Position numbers and translations under genes: made by a program. From contig NVQB01000001.1 in assembly GCA_002319075.1 (NCBI GenBank), positions 2,356,001 through 2,420,000 on the forward strand: a stretch of DNA of 64,000 nt, in the 5' to 3' direction. Numbering within the stretch: position 1 is the first letter of the stretch; every line of letters starts with the position of its first letter. The notes beneath the pieces were generated by a model. It did not search any database. It worked only from the letters and a program-made list of their open reading frames with translations, and was not told the DNA's origin. Source of the stretch: Sphingobacteriaceae bacterium. Its GTDB lineage: Bacteria > Bacteroidota > Bacteroidia > B-17B0 > Aurantibacillaceae. Below are positions 37,405-46,337 of the stretch, in pieces.

Positions 37405-37821
37405 ATGCTAAGAATAGTTTTAATCCTGTGTTTATTTTTTGTTAGAACGACCTCTGCACAAAACAATACAGCCGACGTATTAAAGTGTATGAAAAAGCAA
37501 GAGGAGAGCTGGAATAAAGGCGATATTCCGGGCTTTATGAACTATTACTGGAAAAGTGATAGTCTCAAATTTATTGGTAGCAAAGGCATAACTTACGGTT
37601 GGCAACAAACGCTCGACAACTATATAAAAAGTTATCCGGATAAAACAGCGATGGGCATATTGAAATTTGAAATTAAAGAATGTACGCAGCTTTCTCCAAC
37701 AAGTATTTATGTTATCGGGAGTTGGGAGCTGCAAAAAAAGAAACAGGCGGGTGGGTATTTTACACTTCTTTGGAAAAAAATAGATGGTAAGTGGGTTATT
37801 GTGACGGATCATACGAGCTAG
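37405..37821 (+). CDS. Secreted SnoaL/DUF4440-like (NTF2 fold) protein
   Basis: 138 residues with a signal peptide (MLRIVLILCLFFVRTTSAQ). The mature part has the NTF2-like pattern: KCMKKQEESWNKGDIPGFMNYYW, read about residues 26-48, SLKFIGSKGITYGWQQTLDNY, and a C-terminal LLWKKIDGKWVIVTDHTS. It begins five bases after the T9SS gene stop and is probably co-transcribed. The cavity of this fold often binds small molecules; no substrate is suggested. Confidence 0.86.
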   Translation: MLRIVLILCLFFVRTTSAQNNTADVLKCMKKQEESWNKGDIPGFMNYYWKSDSLKFIGSKGITYGWQQTLDNYIKSYPDKTAMGILKFEIKECTQLSPTSIYVIGSWELQKKKQAGGYFTLLWKKIDGKWVIVTDHTS

Positions 37822-37840
37822 TTAAAATGTAAAAGCGAAG

Positions 37841-38056
37841 ATGGAAAATGTATCAGTAGGATTATACAAACATTACAAAGGTCAGATTTACGAAGTAATA
37901 GGTGTTGCGAGGCACAGCGAGACACTGGAAGCGCTTGTGGTTTACAAAGCAACTTACCAACCAGAGGGCGAGAATTTATGGGTGCGGCCGCTTGCTATGT
38001 TTGAAGAAAAGATTATTGTAGAGGGTAAAGAAATGAGACGCTTTGCCAGGATTTAA
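37841..38056 (+). CDS. DUF1653 domain protein
   Basis: 71 residues covering the DUF1653 fold completely: GLYKHYKGQIYEVIGVARHSE, read from residue 7, then VVYKATYQPEGENLWVRPLAMFEEKI. No signal peptide. The family is small, cytoplasmic and of undetermined function. It follows the SnoaL-like gene by 19 bases. Confidence 0.9.
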   Translation: MENVSVGLYKHYKGQIYEVIGVARHSETLEALVVYKATYQPEGENLWVRPLAMFEEKIIVEGKEMRRFARI

Positions 38057-38102
38057 TGCTCTTTTCTTAAACCATCTTCGCTATTTCAACGTAAGTGCAT
38101 GT

Positions 38103-39077
38103 ATGAAGGTGAACTATTTTTTCGTGCTTGTATTTTTAATGTCTTTAAGATCTTTTTCGCAAAACGATTCGCTGAGCAAACCTGTTCTCGAAAATTATTT
38201 CGGCTTTAATTACGACAATGATTTTTTCAGTGCCACTGACAGGTATTATACTCAGGGAATCCAACTAACCTTTATTCATCCCATTGTAAGATATTCACCC
38301 TTTTCTTATGCCTTGATAAAACTAAATAAGAGAGCGTTAAACTACTATGGCTTTCATGCCAAACAAGATGTATTTACGCCTAAAAGTATTCGGTATAAGG
38401 GTGGCTCTGTGTATTACGGGGAGAGGCCTTTCACGGCAATTTTCTACATATCCCATTCTTTGACTTCCATTAATTCTTCCAAAAAATTACTTCTCCGTAC
38501 GCAGCTCGACCTTGGTATTCTCGGTCCTGAAGCATTAGGGGAAGAAGAACAAAAAGGCATTCACAAAGCCCTGGACAATATACAGCCATTGGGTTGGGAA
38601 AATCAGCTCTCAACAGACTATATCATTAACTACAATGTAAAGGCTGAGCGCGGTTTATCGTTGAAAAAAAACAGGGAGGCTATGGTTTCTCTTAACGCCA
38701 GGCTGGGAACATTATACACAGATTTTGGTATGGGATTAAATTTCCGTTTCGGAATTTTTAGTCCTTACTTCGACAACCTGGGCCTGGAGAAAACCTCTGC
38801 AAAAAGAAAGAACAGCTTTAAACTCTATGGTGTAGCAAAGGCTAACGGACGTTTCGTAGTGTACAATGCCACTTTGCAGGGGGGGCTCACAAATTCCGGT
38901 AACATTTACCAATTACCTGCCAGCTCTATAACCCGGGGAGTAGCCGATTTATCAGCTGGTATCGTAATGGCTTATAAAAATTTCCAGCTGGAATATACCA
39001 AAGTATACATAACTCCCGAATTTAAAGGGGGTGTAGACCATGGTTGGGGAAGATGCCTGATAACAGTTTGCTTCTAA
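38103..39077 (+). CDS. LpxR-family outer-membrane lipid A deacylase-like protein
   Basis: 324 residues from the ATG at 38103, which begins a clean signal peptide (MKVNYFFVLVFLMSLRSFSQ); a TTG start at 38043 would overlap the DUF1653 gene. NYFGFNYDNDFFSATDRYYTQG is the family's N-terminal signature (about residues 31-52), where Salmonella LpxR carries its catalytic Asn-Asp. ISHSLTSINSS may hold the catalytic His. The remainder reads as amphipathic barrel strands ending in an aromatic residue. It may remove the 3'-acyloxyacyl chain of lipid A, but many Bacteroidota members are untested. Confidence 0.82.
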   Translation: MKVNYFFVLVFLMSLRSFSQNDSLSKPVLENYFGFNYDNDFFSATDRYYTQGIQLTFIHPIVRYSPFSYALIKLNKRALNYYGFHAKQDVFTPKSIRYKGGSVYYGERPFTAIFYISHSLTSINSSKKLLLRTQLDLGILGPEALGEEEQKGIHKALDNIQPLGWENQLSTDYIINYNVKAERGLSLKKNREAMVSLNARLGTLYTDFGMGLNFRFGIFSPYFDNLGLEKTSAKRKNSFKLYGVAKANGRFVVYNATLQGGLTNSGNIYQLPASSITRGVADLSAGIVMAYKNFQLEYTKVYITPEFKGGVDHGWGRCLITVCF

Positions 39078-39201
39078 ATAATTTATTTTTGATCACTTTG
39101 TAACTTTTTTGCAAGGCCGGGCGTCTTATCACCAGTGGTATGCCATCATTGTTAAAATTGTAAAAAACTGGAATTTAATTAGCTGATTTTTACTATTTTA
39201 C

Positions 39202-39209
39202 TATCTTTG
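39202..39209 (+). promoter_or_regulatory. -7 box of uppS
   Basis: TATCTTTG matches TAnnTTTG; the ATG is 17 bases downstream. No TTG occurs 17-23 bases upstream. Confidence 0.5.
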
Positions 39210-39226
39210 CCCACCCATTTTCACAC

Positions 39227-39973
39227 ATGGATTTAAAAGCATCTATTAATAAAAATAACGTTCCTAAACATGTAGCCATCATCATGGATGGAAACGGACG
39301 TTGGGCAAAACAACAAGGGGAAGATCGTGTTTTTGGTCATTACGAAGGAGTAAACTCAGTACGCGAAATTGTAGAGGCTTGCGGAGAAATTGGCGTGAAA
39401 TTTTTGACACTTTACGCTTTTAGCACAGAAAACTGGAATCGTCCGAAAGAGGAAGTAGATGCTTTAATGGAATTATTGGTTTCTACAATTAGCATGGAAA
39501 CACCCAATCTTCATGAAAAGGGCGTGAGACTGCAGGTAATTGGTGATACAGATAGCCTGCCTGTTTCTTGTCAGAACGAACTTAAAGAATCGATGGATCT
39601 TACAGCAAAGAACGAAAGGGTTACTTTGATATTGGCTTTAAGTTACTCCAGCAAATGGGAAATAACCGACGCAGTAAAAAAAATAGCAGCCAAAATCGAA
39701 AAAGGCGAAATCAAAGTAAGCGATATCAATTCTCGTTTAATTGATGATAACCTGAATACCAAAAACTTTCCTGATCCCGAATTAATGATAAGAACCAGTG
39801 GAGAAAGCCGCATTAGTAATTTTTTACTTTGGCAACTTGCCTACGCTGAATTTTATTTTACAGAAGTGCTGTGGCCGGATTTTAGAAAAGACGAATTCTT
39901 TAAGGCTATTCTTTCCTATCAAAACCGCGAACGTCGTTTTGGAAAGACAAGCGAACAAATAACCAACAACTAA
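39227..39973 (+). CDS. uppS: Isoprenyl (undecaprenyl) diphosphate synthase
   Basis: 248 residues, normal for cis-prenyltransferases. HVAIIMDGNGRWAK holds the catalytic Asp21. TLYAFSTENWNRP and the C-terminal RTSGESRISNFLLWQLAYAE with TEVLWPDF are the other conserved regions. It makes the C55 carrier lipid precursor for peptidoglycan and O-antigen. It begins a uppS-bamA-ompH-ompH cluster that is typical of Bacteroidota; bamA starts three bases downstream of its stop. Confidence 0.96.
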   Translation: MDLKASINKNNVPKHVAIIMDGNGRWAKQQGEDRVFGHYEGVNSVREIVEACGEIGVKFLTLYAFSTENWNRPKEEVDALMELLVSTISMETPNLHEKGVRLQVIGDTDSLPVSCQNELKESMDLTAKNERVTLILALSYSSKWEITDAVKKIAAKIEKGEIKVSDINSRLIDDNLNTKNFPDPELMIRTSGESRISNFLLWQLAYAEFYFTEVLWPDFRKDEFFKAILSYQNRERRFGKTSEQITNN

Positions 39974-39975
39974 TT

Positions 39976-42573
39976 ATGACTAAAAGGTTCTATAAATTAA
40001 TTTTTCTTTTAGTTATCTCCTTGCAGATCGCGGCACAACAGAATGATACGCTGTTTATGGAAGCCGCAAGAAACAAAAAGAAGTACACGCTTGGAGCTAT
40101 AAAAATTGAGGGCGCTGATTTTACAGACAGAAATGTTATTAGTCTCTTGTCAGGTCTTACCGAAGGAGAGGAAATAACAATTCCCGGAGATAAGATTTCT
40201 GATGCCATCAAAAAACTTTGGAAACAAGGTTTATTTGAAGACGTACAAATTTTACAGGATAAGATTGAAGGCAAACAACTTTTTCTGATTATTAAAGTGG
40301 TTGAACGGCCGCGTTTATCAAAATTCAGTTTTAAAGGAAACGTAAAAAAGAGTGATGCAGATGAGCTTCGCGGCAAACTCCGTTTAGTGAAAGAGCGTGT
40401 GGTGACTGATTATTTAATTGGAACGGTGAAAAATACCGTTAGAGATCACTATTTAGCAAAAGGATATTACTTTAATAAAGTGGATATTACCCAGGTTAAG
40501 GATACAGGAACTAAAATCCCTCACACAACTCTTACCATTAAAGTTACCAAGGGAAGAAAAGTGCGAATTGGCAAAGTAAATTTTATTGGTAACACTGTGG
40601 TTAAATCTTGGAAGCTTCGCAATAACCTTGAAGACACAAAACAATTCAGATGGTACAATCCTTTTAATTCAGGAAAATATTTAGAAGAAAACCTTCAAAA
40701 AGACCTTCCGGCGATTGCGGCAAAATATAATTCGAAAGGTTACCGCGATGCGCGAGTGGTGAGAGATACAGTTTATTTCACGAGTGATAATCGGGTAAAT
40801 GTTGATATTTATATTGCAGAAGGTAATAAATATTATTTCGGAGACTTTAAATGGTTTGGAAATACAAAATACAGAAGCGGGCAATTGGATACGGTTTTAA
40901 ACATTCATGCCGGTGATGTTTATGACCAGAGTAAACTCGAACAAAAGTTATTCATGAATCCAACAGGGTTTGACATTTCGAGCCTCTACCTGGATGATGG
41001 TTATTTATTTTTCCAGGTGCATGAACAGGAAAGTAATATTCATAATGATACGATTGATTTTGACATTATGATGTTTGAAGGTAAACAGGCCATCATTAAT
41101 AAAGTTACTATTAAAGGGAACGACAAAACGAACGATCACGTTATTTACCGTGAGATTATGACCAAGCCGGGGCAGTTGTTTCGTCGTAGTGATATTATCA
41201 GAACTAACCGCGAGTTAGCACAATTAGGTTATTTTGATCCTGAAAAAATGGATGTAAAACCTACGCCCAACCCGGTAGATGGAACAGTAGATATAGAGTA
41301 TATTGTGGAAGAAAAACCAAGTGATCAGATCGAGTTGAGTGGCGGTTGGGGCGGTCGTTCACAATACAATACCGGTTCATCAGCACGTGGCTTGGGTATT
41401 ATTGGCACACTCGGTGTTACTTTTAATAACTTTTCTACTAAAAATATTTTCAGGAAAGAAGCCTGGAGACCTTTACCAGCAGGTGATGGCCAAAGATTAA
41501 GCATTCGTGCTCAGACCAATGGTGTTTATTACCAATCGTATAATTTCTCTTTTACCGAACCCTGGTTAGGTGGTAGAAAAAGGAACTCATTAACGGTTTC
41601 CGCTTTCCACTCTTTATTTAATAATACAGCAGAAAAAAAATACATTAAAACAGATGGCGTTAAATCTATTAACCCGAACCGCTCAAGCATGAGCATCATC
41701 GGAGGTTCTATCGGGTTAGGCCGCAGGTTAAAATGGCCTGATAATTTCTTTAACATGTACACCAATTTGAACTACAACTACTATGAATTAATCAATTATA
41801 GTTCATTCGTTTTCAAAACGGGGTATGCTAACGATCTTAACTTAGGGATTAATATTTCAAGAAACTCTATTGATGCTCCCATCTATCCTAAGTCGGGCTC
41901 TAACTTTGTGCTAAGTGGACAGTTTACTCCGCCTTATTCTTCTTTCGATAAAAAAGATTATTCACAGCCAATGACAGACGCTCAACGCTATAAATACATT
42001 GAGTATCAAAAGTACAAGATCACTGCAGAATGGTTTACACAGCTTACAAATAAAAAAGCAGCAGAAGGATCGGAGGCACGCAACCTGGTGCTCCGTACAA
42101 AAATCGGATACGGATTTTTAGGGTATTACAACAAAAAAACCGGCTATTCGCCATTCGAACGTTTTTATATGGGAGGAAGCGGTATCAGTGGCTTCCAAAA
42201 CTTCGTAGCGCGTGAGATCATTGGTTTGCGCGGGTACAAAGACAACACCATTTCCTCTCAATACGGAGATCCGATTGTAGGTCGTTACACAATGGAATTG
42301 CGTTACCCGGTGAGTTTAAATCCATCTGCAACCATATTTGTACTTGGCTTTGCAGAAGCAGGGAACAGTTGGGGTAGCTTCAAGCAGTTTAATCCTTTCA
42401 ATGTAAAACGTAGTGCCGGTGTGGGTTTAAGAGTATTCTTACCAATGTTTGGCTTGTTAGGTGTTGATTATGGATGGGGCTTTGATAATCCAACAGGCAA
42501 CACAGATTCCGGCAATGGCAATGGCAAAGGCCAGTTTCACTTCACTATCGGTGGAACATTAGGAGAACTTTAG
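39976..42573 (+). CDS. bamA: Outer-membrane protein assembly factor BamA (Omp85)
   Basis: 865 residues. Signal peptide (about 1-21), then POTRA domains (about 35-440), with GAIKIEGADFTDRNVISLL marking the first and INKVTIKGNDKTNDHVIYREI a later one. The C-terminal 16-strand barrel (about 450-865) includes a conserved YMGGSGISGFQNFVAREIIGLRGY region that carries the loop-6 type RGY motif. It inserts beta-barrel proteins into the outer membrane. Two periplasmic OmpH/Skp-type chaperones follow, matching its function. Confidence 0.96.
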   Translation: MTKRFYKLIFLLVISLQIAAQQNDTLFMEAARNKKKYTLGAIKIEGADFTDRNVISLLSGLTEGEEITIPGDKISDAIKKLWKQGLFEDVQILQDKIEGKQLFLIIKVVERPRLSKFSFKGNVKKSDADELRGKLRLVKERVVTDYLIGTVKNTVRDHYLAKGYYFNKVDITQVKDTGTKIPHTTLTIKVTKGRKVRIGKVNFIGNTVVKSWKLRNNLEDTKQFRWYNPFNSGKYLEENLQKDLPAIAAKYNSKGYRDARVVRDTVYFTSDNRVNVDIYIAEGNKYYFGDFKWFGNTKYRSGQLDTVLNIHAGDVYDQSKLEQKLFMNPTGFDISSLYLDDGYLFFQVHEQESNIHNDTIDFDIMMFEGKQAIINKVTIKGNDKTNDHVIYREIMTKPGQLFRRSDIIRTNRELAQLGYFDPEKMDVKPTPNPVDGTVDIEYIVEEKPSDQIELSGGWGGRSQYNTGSSARGLGIIGTLGVTFNNFSTKNIFRKEAWRPLPAGDGQRLSIRAQTNGVYYQSYNFSFTEPWLGGRKRNSLTVSAFHSLFNNTAEKKYIKTDGVKSINPNRSSMSIIGGSIGLGRRLKWPDNFFNMYTNLNYNYYELINYSSFVFKTGYANDLNLGINISRNSIDAPIYPKSGSNFVLSGQFTPPYSSFDKKDYSQPMTDAQRYKYIEYQKYKITAEWFTQLTNKKAAEGSEARNLVLRTKIGYGFLGYYNKKTGYSPFERFYMGGSGISGFQNFVAREIIGLRGYKDNTISSQYGDPIVGRYTMELRYPVSLNPSATIFVLGFAEAGNSWGSFKQFNPFNVKRSAGVGLRVFLPMFGLLGVDYGWGFDNPTGNTDSGNGNGKGQFHFTIGGTLGEL

Positions 42574-42643
42574 AAAAAATGTTAATTCACGGATAAATTT
42601 TACATTGGCACGTTTTATGTTTAATTTTAAAAACGATAAAATT

Positions 42644-43171
42644 ATGACAAAGAAATTTCTAGTAACACTTGCATTTTTACTTGGCACTTTGCTTGCTAAC
42701 TCGCAAGGTAGCGCCGCAAAATTCGGGTACGTCGATACCGATTATATTCTGAGCCAGATTCCCGAATACAAAGCAGCTCAGAGCGAGCTCGACAAAACCT
42801 CTGTGCAATGGCAAAAAGAAATTGATGCTAAATATGCCGAAGTAGATAAACTTTATAAAGCATACCAGGCAGACGCTATTCTTCTTACTGAAGAAATGAA
42901 AAAGAAACGCGAAAACGAAATCATCAATCGCGAAAAAGAAGTAAAAGATTTACAAAAACAACGTTTTGGAGTTGACGGCGAATTATTTAAAAAACGTCAG
43001 GAGCTTGTAAAACCAATACAGGACAAAGTTTACAACGCTATTAAAGCGGTAGCAGAAAAAGCCGGCATGGGATTTATTCTTGATAAAACCGGGCAGGTAT
43101 CCATTCTTTATGCAAATTCCAAGTACGATAAAAGCGACGACGTATTAGTTTACCTTGGATATAAAAAGTAA
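42644..43171 (+). CDS. OmpH/Skp-family periplasmic chaperone (first copy)
   Basis: 175 residues from the ATG at 42644. Signal peptide MTKKFLVTLAFLLGTLLANSQ. AKFGYVDTDYILSQIPEYK is the family's first strand. A long Lys/Glu-rich coiled coil follows (about 45-125), then KPIQDKVYNAIKAVAEKAGMG, read about residues 125-145, and a closing strand ending in VLVYLGYKK. Skp-type trimers hold unfolded outer-membrane proteins in the periplasm for BamA. It is the first of two tandem copies. Confidence 0.92.
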   Translation: MTKKFLVTLAFLLGTLLANSQGSAAKFGYVDTDYILSQIPEYKAAQSELDKTSVQWQKEIDAKYAEVDKLYKAYQADAILLTEEMKKKRENEIINREKEVKDLQKQRFGVDGELFKKRQELVKPIQDKVYNAIKAVAEKAGMGFILDKTGQVSILYANSKYDKSDDVLVYLGYKK

Positions 43172-43202
43172 ATTTAAACTCTAAAAACTATAAAAAGAAC
43201 AG

Positions 43203-43823
43203 ATGAACACAACAATTAAAAAGGTGGTATTAACACTTGCTGCGGCAGGTTCTTTAACCTTCGCACAAGCTCAAAAAATAGCACATTTAAGCTTTGATTC
43301 TCTTATCAATATGATGCCTGAAACTAAAATCGCTACAGATGCTGCAAAAGTATTTTTAGATGGGCTTGAAAAAGAAGTGATTGCTATGGATAGCGAATTA
43401 CAGGCGAAGTATAAAAAATACATGGAAGAGTCGACAAATATGAGTGATCTTCTAAAAAGAAACAGAGAAGAAGAAATTCAGTCGCTTCAAAAACGTATCG
43501 AAGATTTCAGACAACAAGGTAACCAGGAATATACTCGTAAATCAGCTGAGTTAACAGCTCCGATCATGGAAAAAGCAAAAAAAGGAATTGATGCAGTAGC
43601 CAAAGAAGGAGGTTATAAATATGTGCTGGATACAAGTACTGACAGAACATCTGTGCTATACCACGAAGCTTCTGACGACATTTTAATGTTGGTAAAGAAA
43701 AAACTAGATAGTATGCCACTGGCGCAAATTCCTGGCGTTACGCCTGCTAACACCGGCGGAATTAAAGCTCCACAACAAACGCCACCACAAGGAGGCGCTA
43801 AACCACCGGCTCAGAAAAAATAA
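43203..43823 (+). CDS. OmpH/Skp-family periplasmic chaperone (second copy)
   Basis: 206 residues. Signal peptide (about 1-23), then KIAHLSFDSLINMMPETKI, the coiled-coil arm (about 55-120), and TAPIMEKAKKGIDAVAKEGGYKYV, read about residues 120-143. A Pro/Gln/Gly-rich tail (about 175-206) is missing from the first copy. The two paralogues differ enough that a division of labour is possible. A clear terminator ends the cluster. Confidence 0.92.
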   Translation: MNTTIKKVVLTLAAAGSLTFAQAQKIAHLSFDSLINMMPETKIATDAAKVFLDGLEKEVIAMDSELQAKYKKYMEESTNMSDLLKRNREEEIQSLQKRIEDFRQQGNQEYTRKSAELTAPIMEKAKKGIDAVAKEGGYKYVLDTSTDRTSVLYHEASDDILMLVKKKLDSMPLAQIPGVTPANTGGIKAPQQTPPQGGAKPPAQKK

Positions 43824-43830
43824 GATTTAA

Positions 43831-43859
43831 AAACCCTCTCCAAAAAAGAGGGTTTTTTC
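43831..43859 (+). terminator. Terminator of the uppS-bamA-ompH-ompH cluster
   Basis: An 8-bp stem (AACCCTCT with AGAGGGTT), a loop of about seven bases and a T-run immediately after the stem. Confidence 0.88.
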
Positions 43860-43910
43860 TTGCCTCATAAACAAATATTAAATTCAGGTGTTAACTAGTA
43901 AAATCGGGTT

Positions 43911-44795
43911 GTGCCATCTAAGTATTCCATAAAAGATCTTGAACTAATGTCAGGTATTAAAGCGCATACCCTGCGAATTTGGGAACTGCGCTACAATATC
44001 CTGAAACCTGAACGCACTACAACAAACATCAGGTATTATAATAATGACGATCTGAGGCGTATTCTCAATATTTCTATTCTCAATAAAAACGGACACAAAA
44101 TTTCCAACATTGCCGATCTGGATGATGTGACCCTGGTTAAAGAGGTTGAAAAATACCTTAATGATTACCTGAAAGAAAGCAATAAGATCGAGGGCCTTTA
44201 CATGTCTTTACTAGACATGAACGAAGACCGATTCGAAGAAATTATCAATAATTCTATCCTAAACCTTGGATTTGAAAATACCATTGAGAAAATAGTTTTT
44301 CCTTTTCTGAAACACCTGGGTAATATGTGGCAGATTGGAGCGATTAGCCCAGCACAAGAGCATTATATCTCAAATCTTGTTAGACAAAAACTTATAGCCG
44401 GATTAGATCGACTGAGCCCCGAAATACAAAAGAGTCCGAAAACTTTTTTGTTTTTTCTTCCCAACAACGAGCTCCACGAAATGGGTTTGCTTTACACCTG
44501 TTACCTTGCCAAGGCTAAAGGCCACAAGTGCTTATACCTTGGTCAGAGTGTGCCGCTTGACGATCTAATTGCCATTGGAGAATCGGTAGGACCTGATTAT
44601 CTTGTAAGCATTCTTACAAGCCGTATGCCCGACAATGGATTGGAAGTTTTTTTAAATGGCTGCGAACAAGGGCTCAGGAAATGTAAATTTTTATTAAGTG
44701 GAAGATTGATAATGGACCCGGATGAAAAGGTAAAATTACCCTCGCAACGATTTCTGCAATTTGAAGATTTTAATGCTTTTAAAAAGCAACTTTAA
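43911..44795 (+). CDS. MerR-type regulator with B12-binding domain (CarH/LitR-like)
   Basis: 294 residues starting at GTG 43911, since no ATG in frame precedes the HTH. The MerR winged helix (about 5-70) has IKDLELMSGIKAHTLRIWE. The four-helix cap carries W140-x9-E150-H151, the Wx9EH signature of B12 photoreceptors. The Rossmann B12-binding domain has E187-L-H-E-M-G192, the ExHxxG cobalt-ligand motif. CarH/LitR proteins repress DNA in the dark with adenosylcobalamin and let go in light. No carotenoid or photolyase gene is nearby, so the regulon is unknown. Confidence 0.86.
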   Translation: MPSKYSIKDLELMSGIKAHTLRIWELRYNILKPERTTTNIRYYNNDDLRRILNISILNKNGHKISNIADLDDVTLVKEVEKYLNDYLKESNKIEGLYMSLLDMNEDRFEEIINNSILNLGFENTIEKIVFPFLKHLGNMWQIGAISPAQEHYISNLVRQKLIAGLDRLSPEIQKSPKTFLFFLPNNELHEMGLLYTCYLAKAKGHKCLYLGQSVPLDDLIAIGESVGPDYLVSILTSRMPDNGLEVFLNGCEQGLRKCKFLLSGRLIMDPDEKVKLPSQRFLQFEDFNAFKKQL

Positions 44796-44819
44796 CGCTT
44801 TTATTTTAATAGTATTTAG

Positions 44820-44850
44820 GACTGGAAAATTTTTTTCAGTCTTTTTTTTT
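44820..44850 (+). terminator. Strong hairpin and T9 tract just before cysS
   Basis: A 10-bp stem (GACTGGAAAA with TTTTTCAGTC, one G-T wobble) is followed by nine T. It lies 12 bases before the cysS ATG and 25 bases after the MerR-B12 stop. Confidence 0.8.
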
Positions 44851-44862
44851 GCCGTAATTTAC

Positions 44863-46332
44863 ATGACTATGCAACCGTTATTTTTATACAACACCTTATC
44901 CCGTAAAAAAGAAGAATTTAAACCACTTCATCCGCCATTGGTTGGTTTGTATGTTTGTGGTCCTACCGTTTATAGCGACGTGCATTTAGGGAATTGCAGA
45001 ACTTTTATATCCTTTGATCTTGTTTACAGATATCTTTTGCATTTGGGTTATAAAGTTCGTTATGTTCGAAACATAACGGATGCCGGGCATTTGGAAGGTG
45101 ATCGCGATGAAGGAGATGATAAATTTGCAAAAAAAGCGCGGATCGAACAGCTCGAGCCTATGGAGATTGTTCAGAAATACACCGTAGGATTCAGAGATGT
45201 GATGCGTGAATTTAATACGCTTCCACCAAGCATAGAACCTACAGCTACAGGACACATTTCAGAGCAGATTGAAATGGTAAAGGAAATTATCGCAAATGGA
45301 CTCGCGTACGAAATTAACGGCACGGTTTATTTTGACGTAGAAAAATACAGCAAAGAATTTAATTATGGTCAGCTTACCAATCGCAAGCTCGAAGAACTTT
45401 TAGAAGGCACTCGAGAGTTAGGCGGACAGGATGAAAAGAAAGGAAGACTTGATTTTGCATTGTGGATCAAAGCGAAACCTGAAACCATCATGCGCTGGCC
45501 ATCGCCCTGGGGATGGGGCTTCCCGGGTTGGCACATAGAATGTTCTGCTATGAGCAGAAAATATTTGGGCGATACATTCGATATTCACGGTGGCGGAATG
45601 GATTTGCAGGCAACGCATCATACCAATGAAATAGCGCAATCGCAAGCATGTTACCATAAAACACCGGTAAATTACTGGATGCATACAAACATGCTTACTG
45701 TAAACGGCGTTAGAATGTCAAAATCTGCTGGTAATGGATTTTTACCGGGAGAATTATTTACAGGAAATCATCCTCTGTTGGAACGCGGCTACAAACCCAT
45801 GGCCGTGAGATTCTTCATGCTTCAAACGCATTACCGCAGCACGCTCGATTTTAGTAATGAGGCTTTACAGGCAAGCGAAAAAGGCTTCGAGCGTTTAATG
45901 GATAGTTATACTACTCTGCAAACATTGCAAGCTTCAACAAGCTCGAATGAAAACATTAAAGACATTCAGGATAAATGTTACGAAGCCATGAATGACGATT
46001 TTAATACTTCGGTATTGATCGCACATTTATTCGATGCTGCAAGAATTATTAATTCATGCAACGATAAAAAAACAAATTTAACGCAAAGCGACATAGATCT
46101 TTTGAAAAAAATATTTTCAGATTTTCTATTCGATGTTTTGGGATTAAAGCAAGCAGAAAGTAACGACCGCCTGGATAATGCTTTAGATAAGGTGATGGAG
46201 CTCGTTCTGGATATGAGAGCAAAAGCTAAAACCGGCAAAGATTTTAAACTAAGTGATGAAATTCGTGATAAGCTAATTGCAGCGGGCATTCAAATAAAAG
46301 ATTCAAAAGAAGGTAGTACCTGGAAAGTTTAA
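44863..46332 (+). CDS. cysS: Cysteinyl-tRNA synthetase
   Basis: 489 residues from the ATG at 44863 (44869 is also possible); in-frame upstream codons would run through a terminator. CGPTVYSDVHLGNCRTF holds the first zinc Cys and the HIGH-type motif (HLGN). WHIECSAMS and the downstream HH in QATHHTNEIAQ supply more zinc ligands. RMSKSAGN is the KMSKS loop. Full-length class I enzyme attaching Cys to its tRNA. The initiation region is unusual because a terminator sits directly upstream. Confidence 0.95.
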   Translation: MTMQPLFLYNTLSRKKEEFKPLHPPLVGLYVCGPTVYSDVHLGNCRTFISFDLVYRYLLHLGYKVRYVRNITDAGHLEGDRDEGDDKFAKKARIEQLEPMEIVQKYTVGFRDVMREFNTLPPSIEPTATGHISEQIEMVKEIIANGLAYEINGTVYFDVEKYSKEFNYGQLTNRKLEELLEGTRELGGQDEKKGRLDFALWIKAKPETIMRWPSPWGWGFPGWHIECSAMSRKYLGDTFDIHGGGMDLQATHHTNEIAQSQACYHKTPVNYWMHTNMLTVNGVRMSKSAGNGFLPGELFTGNHPLLERGYKPMAVRFFMLQTHYRSTLDFSNEALQASEKGFERLMDSYTTLQTLQASTSSNENIKDIQDKCYEAMNDDFNTSVLIAHLFDAARIINSCNDKKTNLTQSDIDLLKKIFSDFLFDVLGLKQAESNDRLDNALDKVMELVLDMRAKAKTGKDFKLSDEIRDKLIAAGIQIKDSKEGSTWKV

Positions 46333-46337
46333 AAAGT

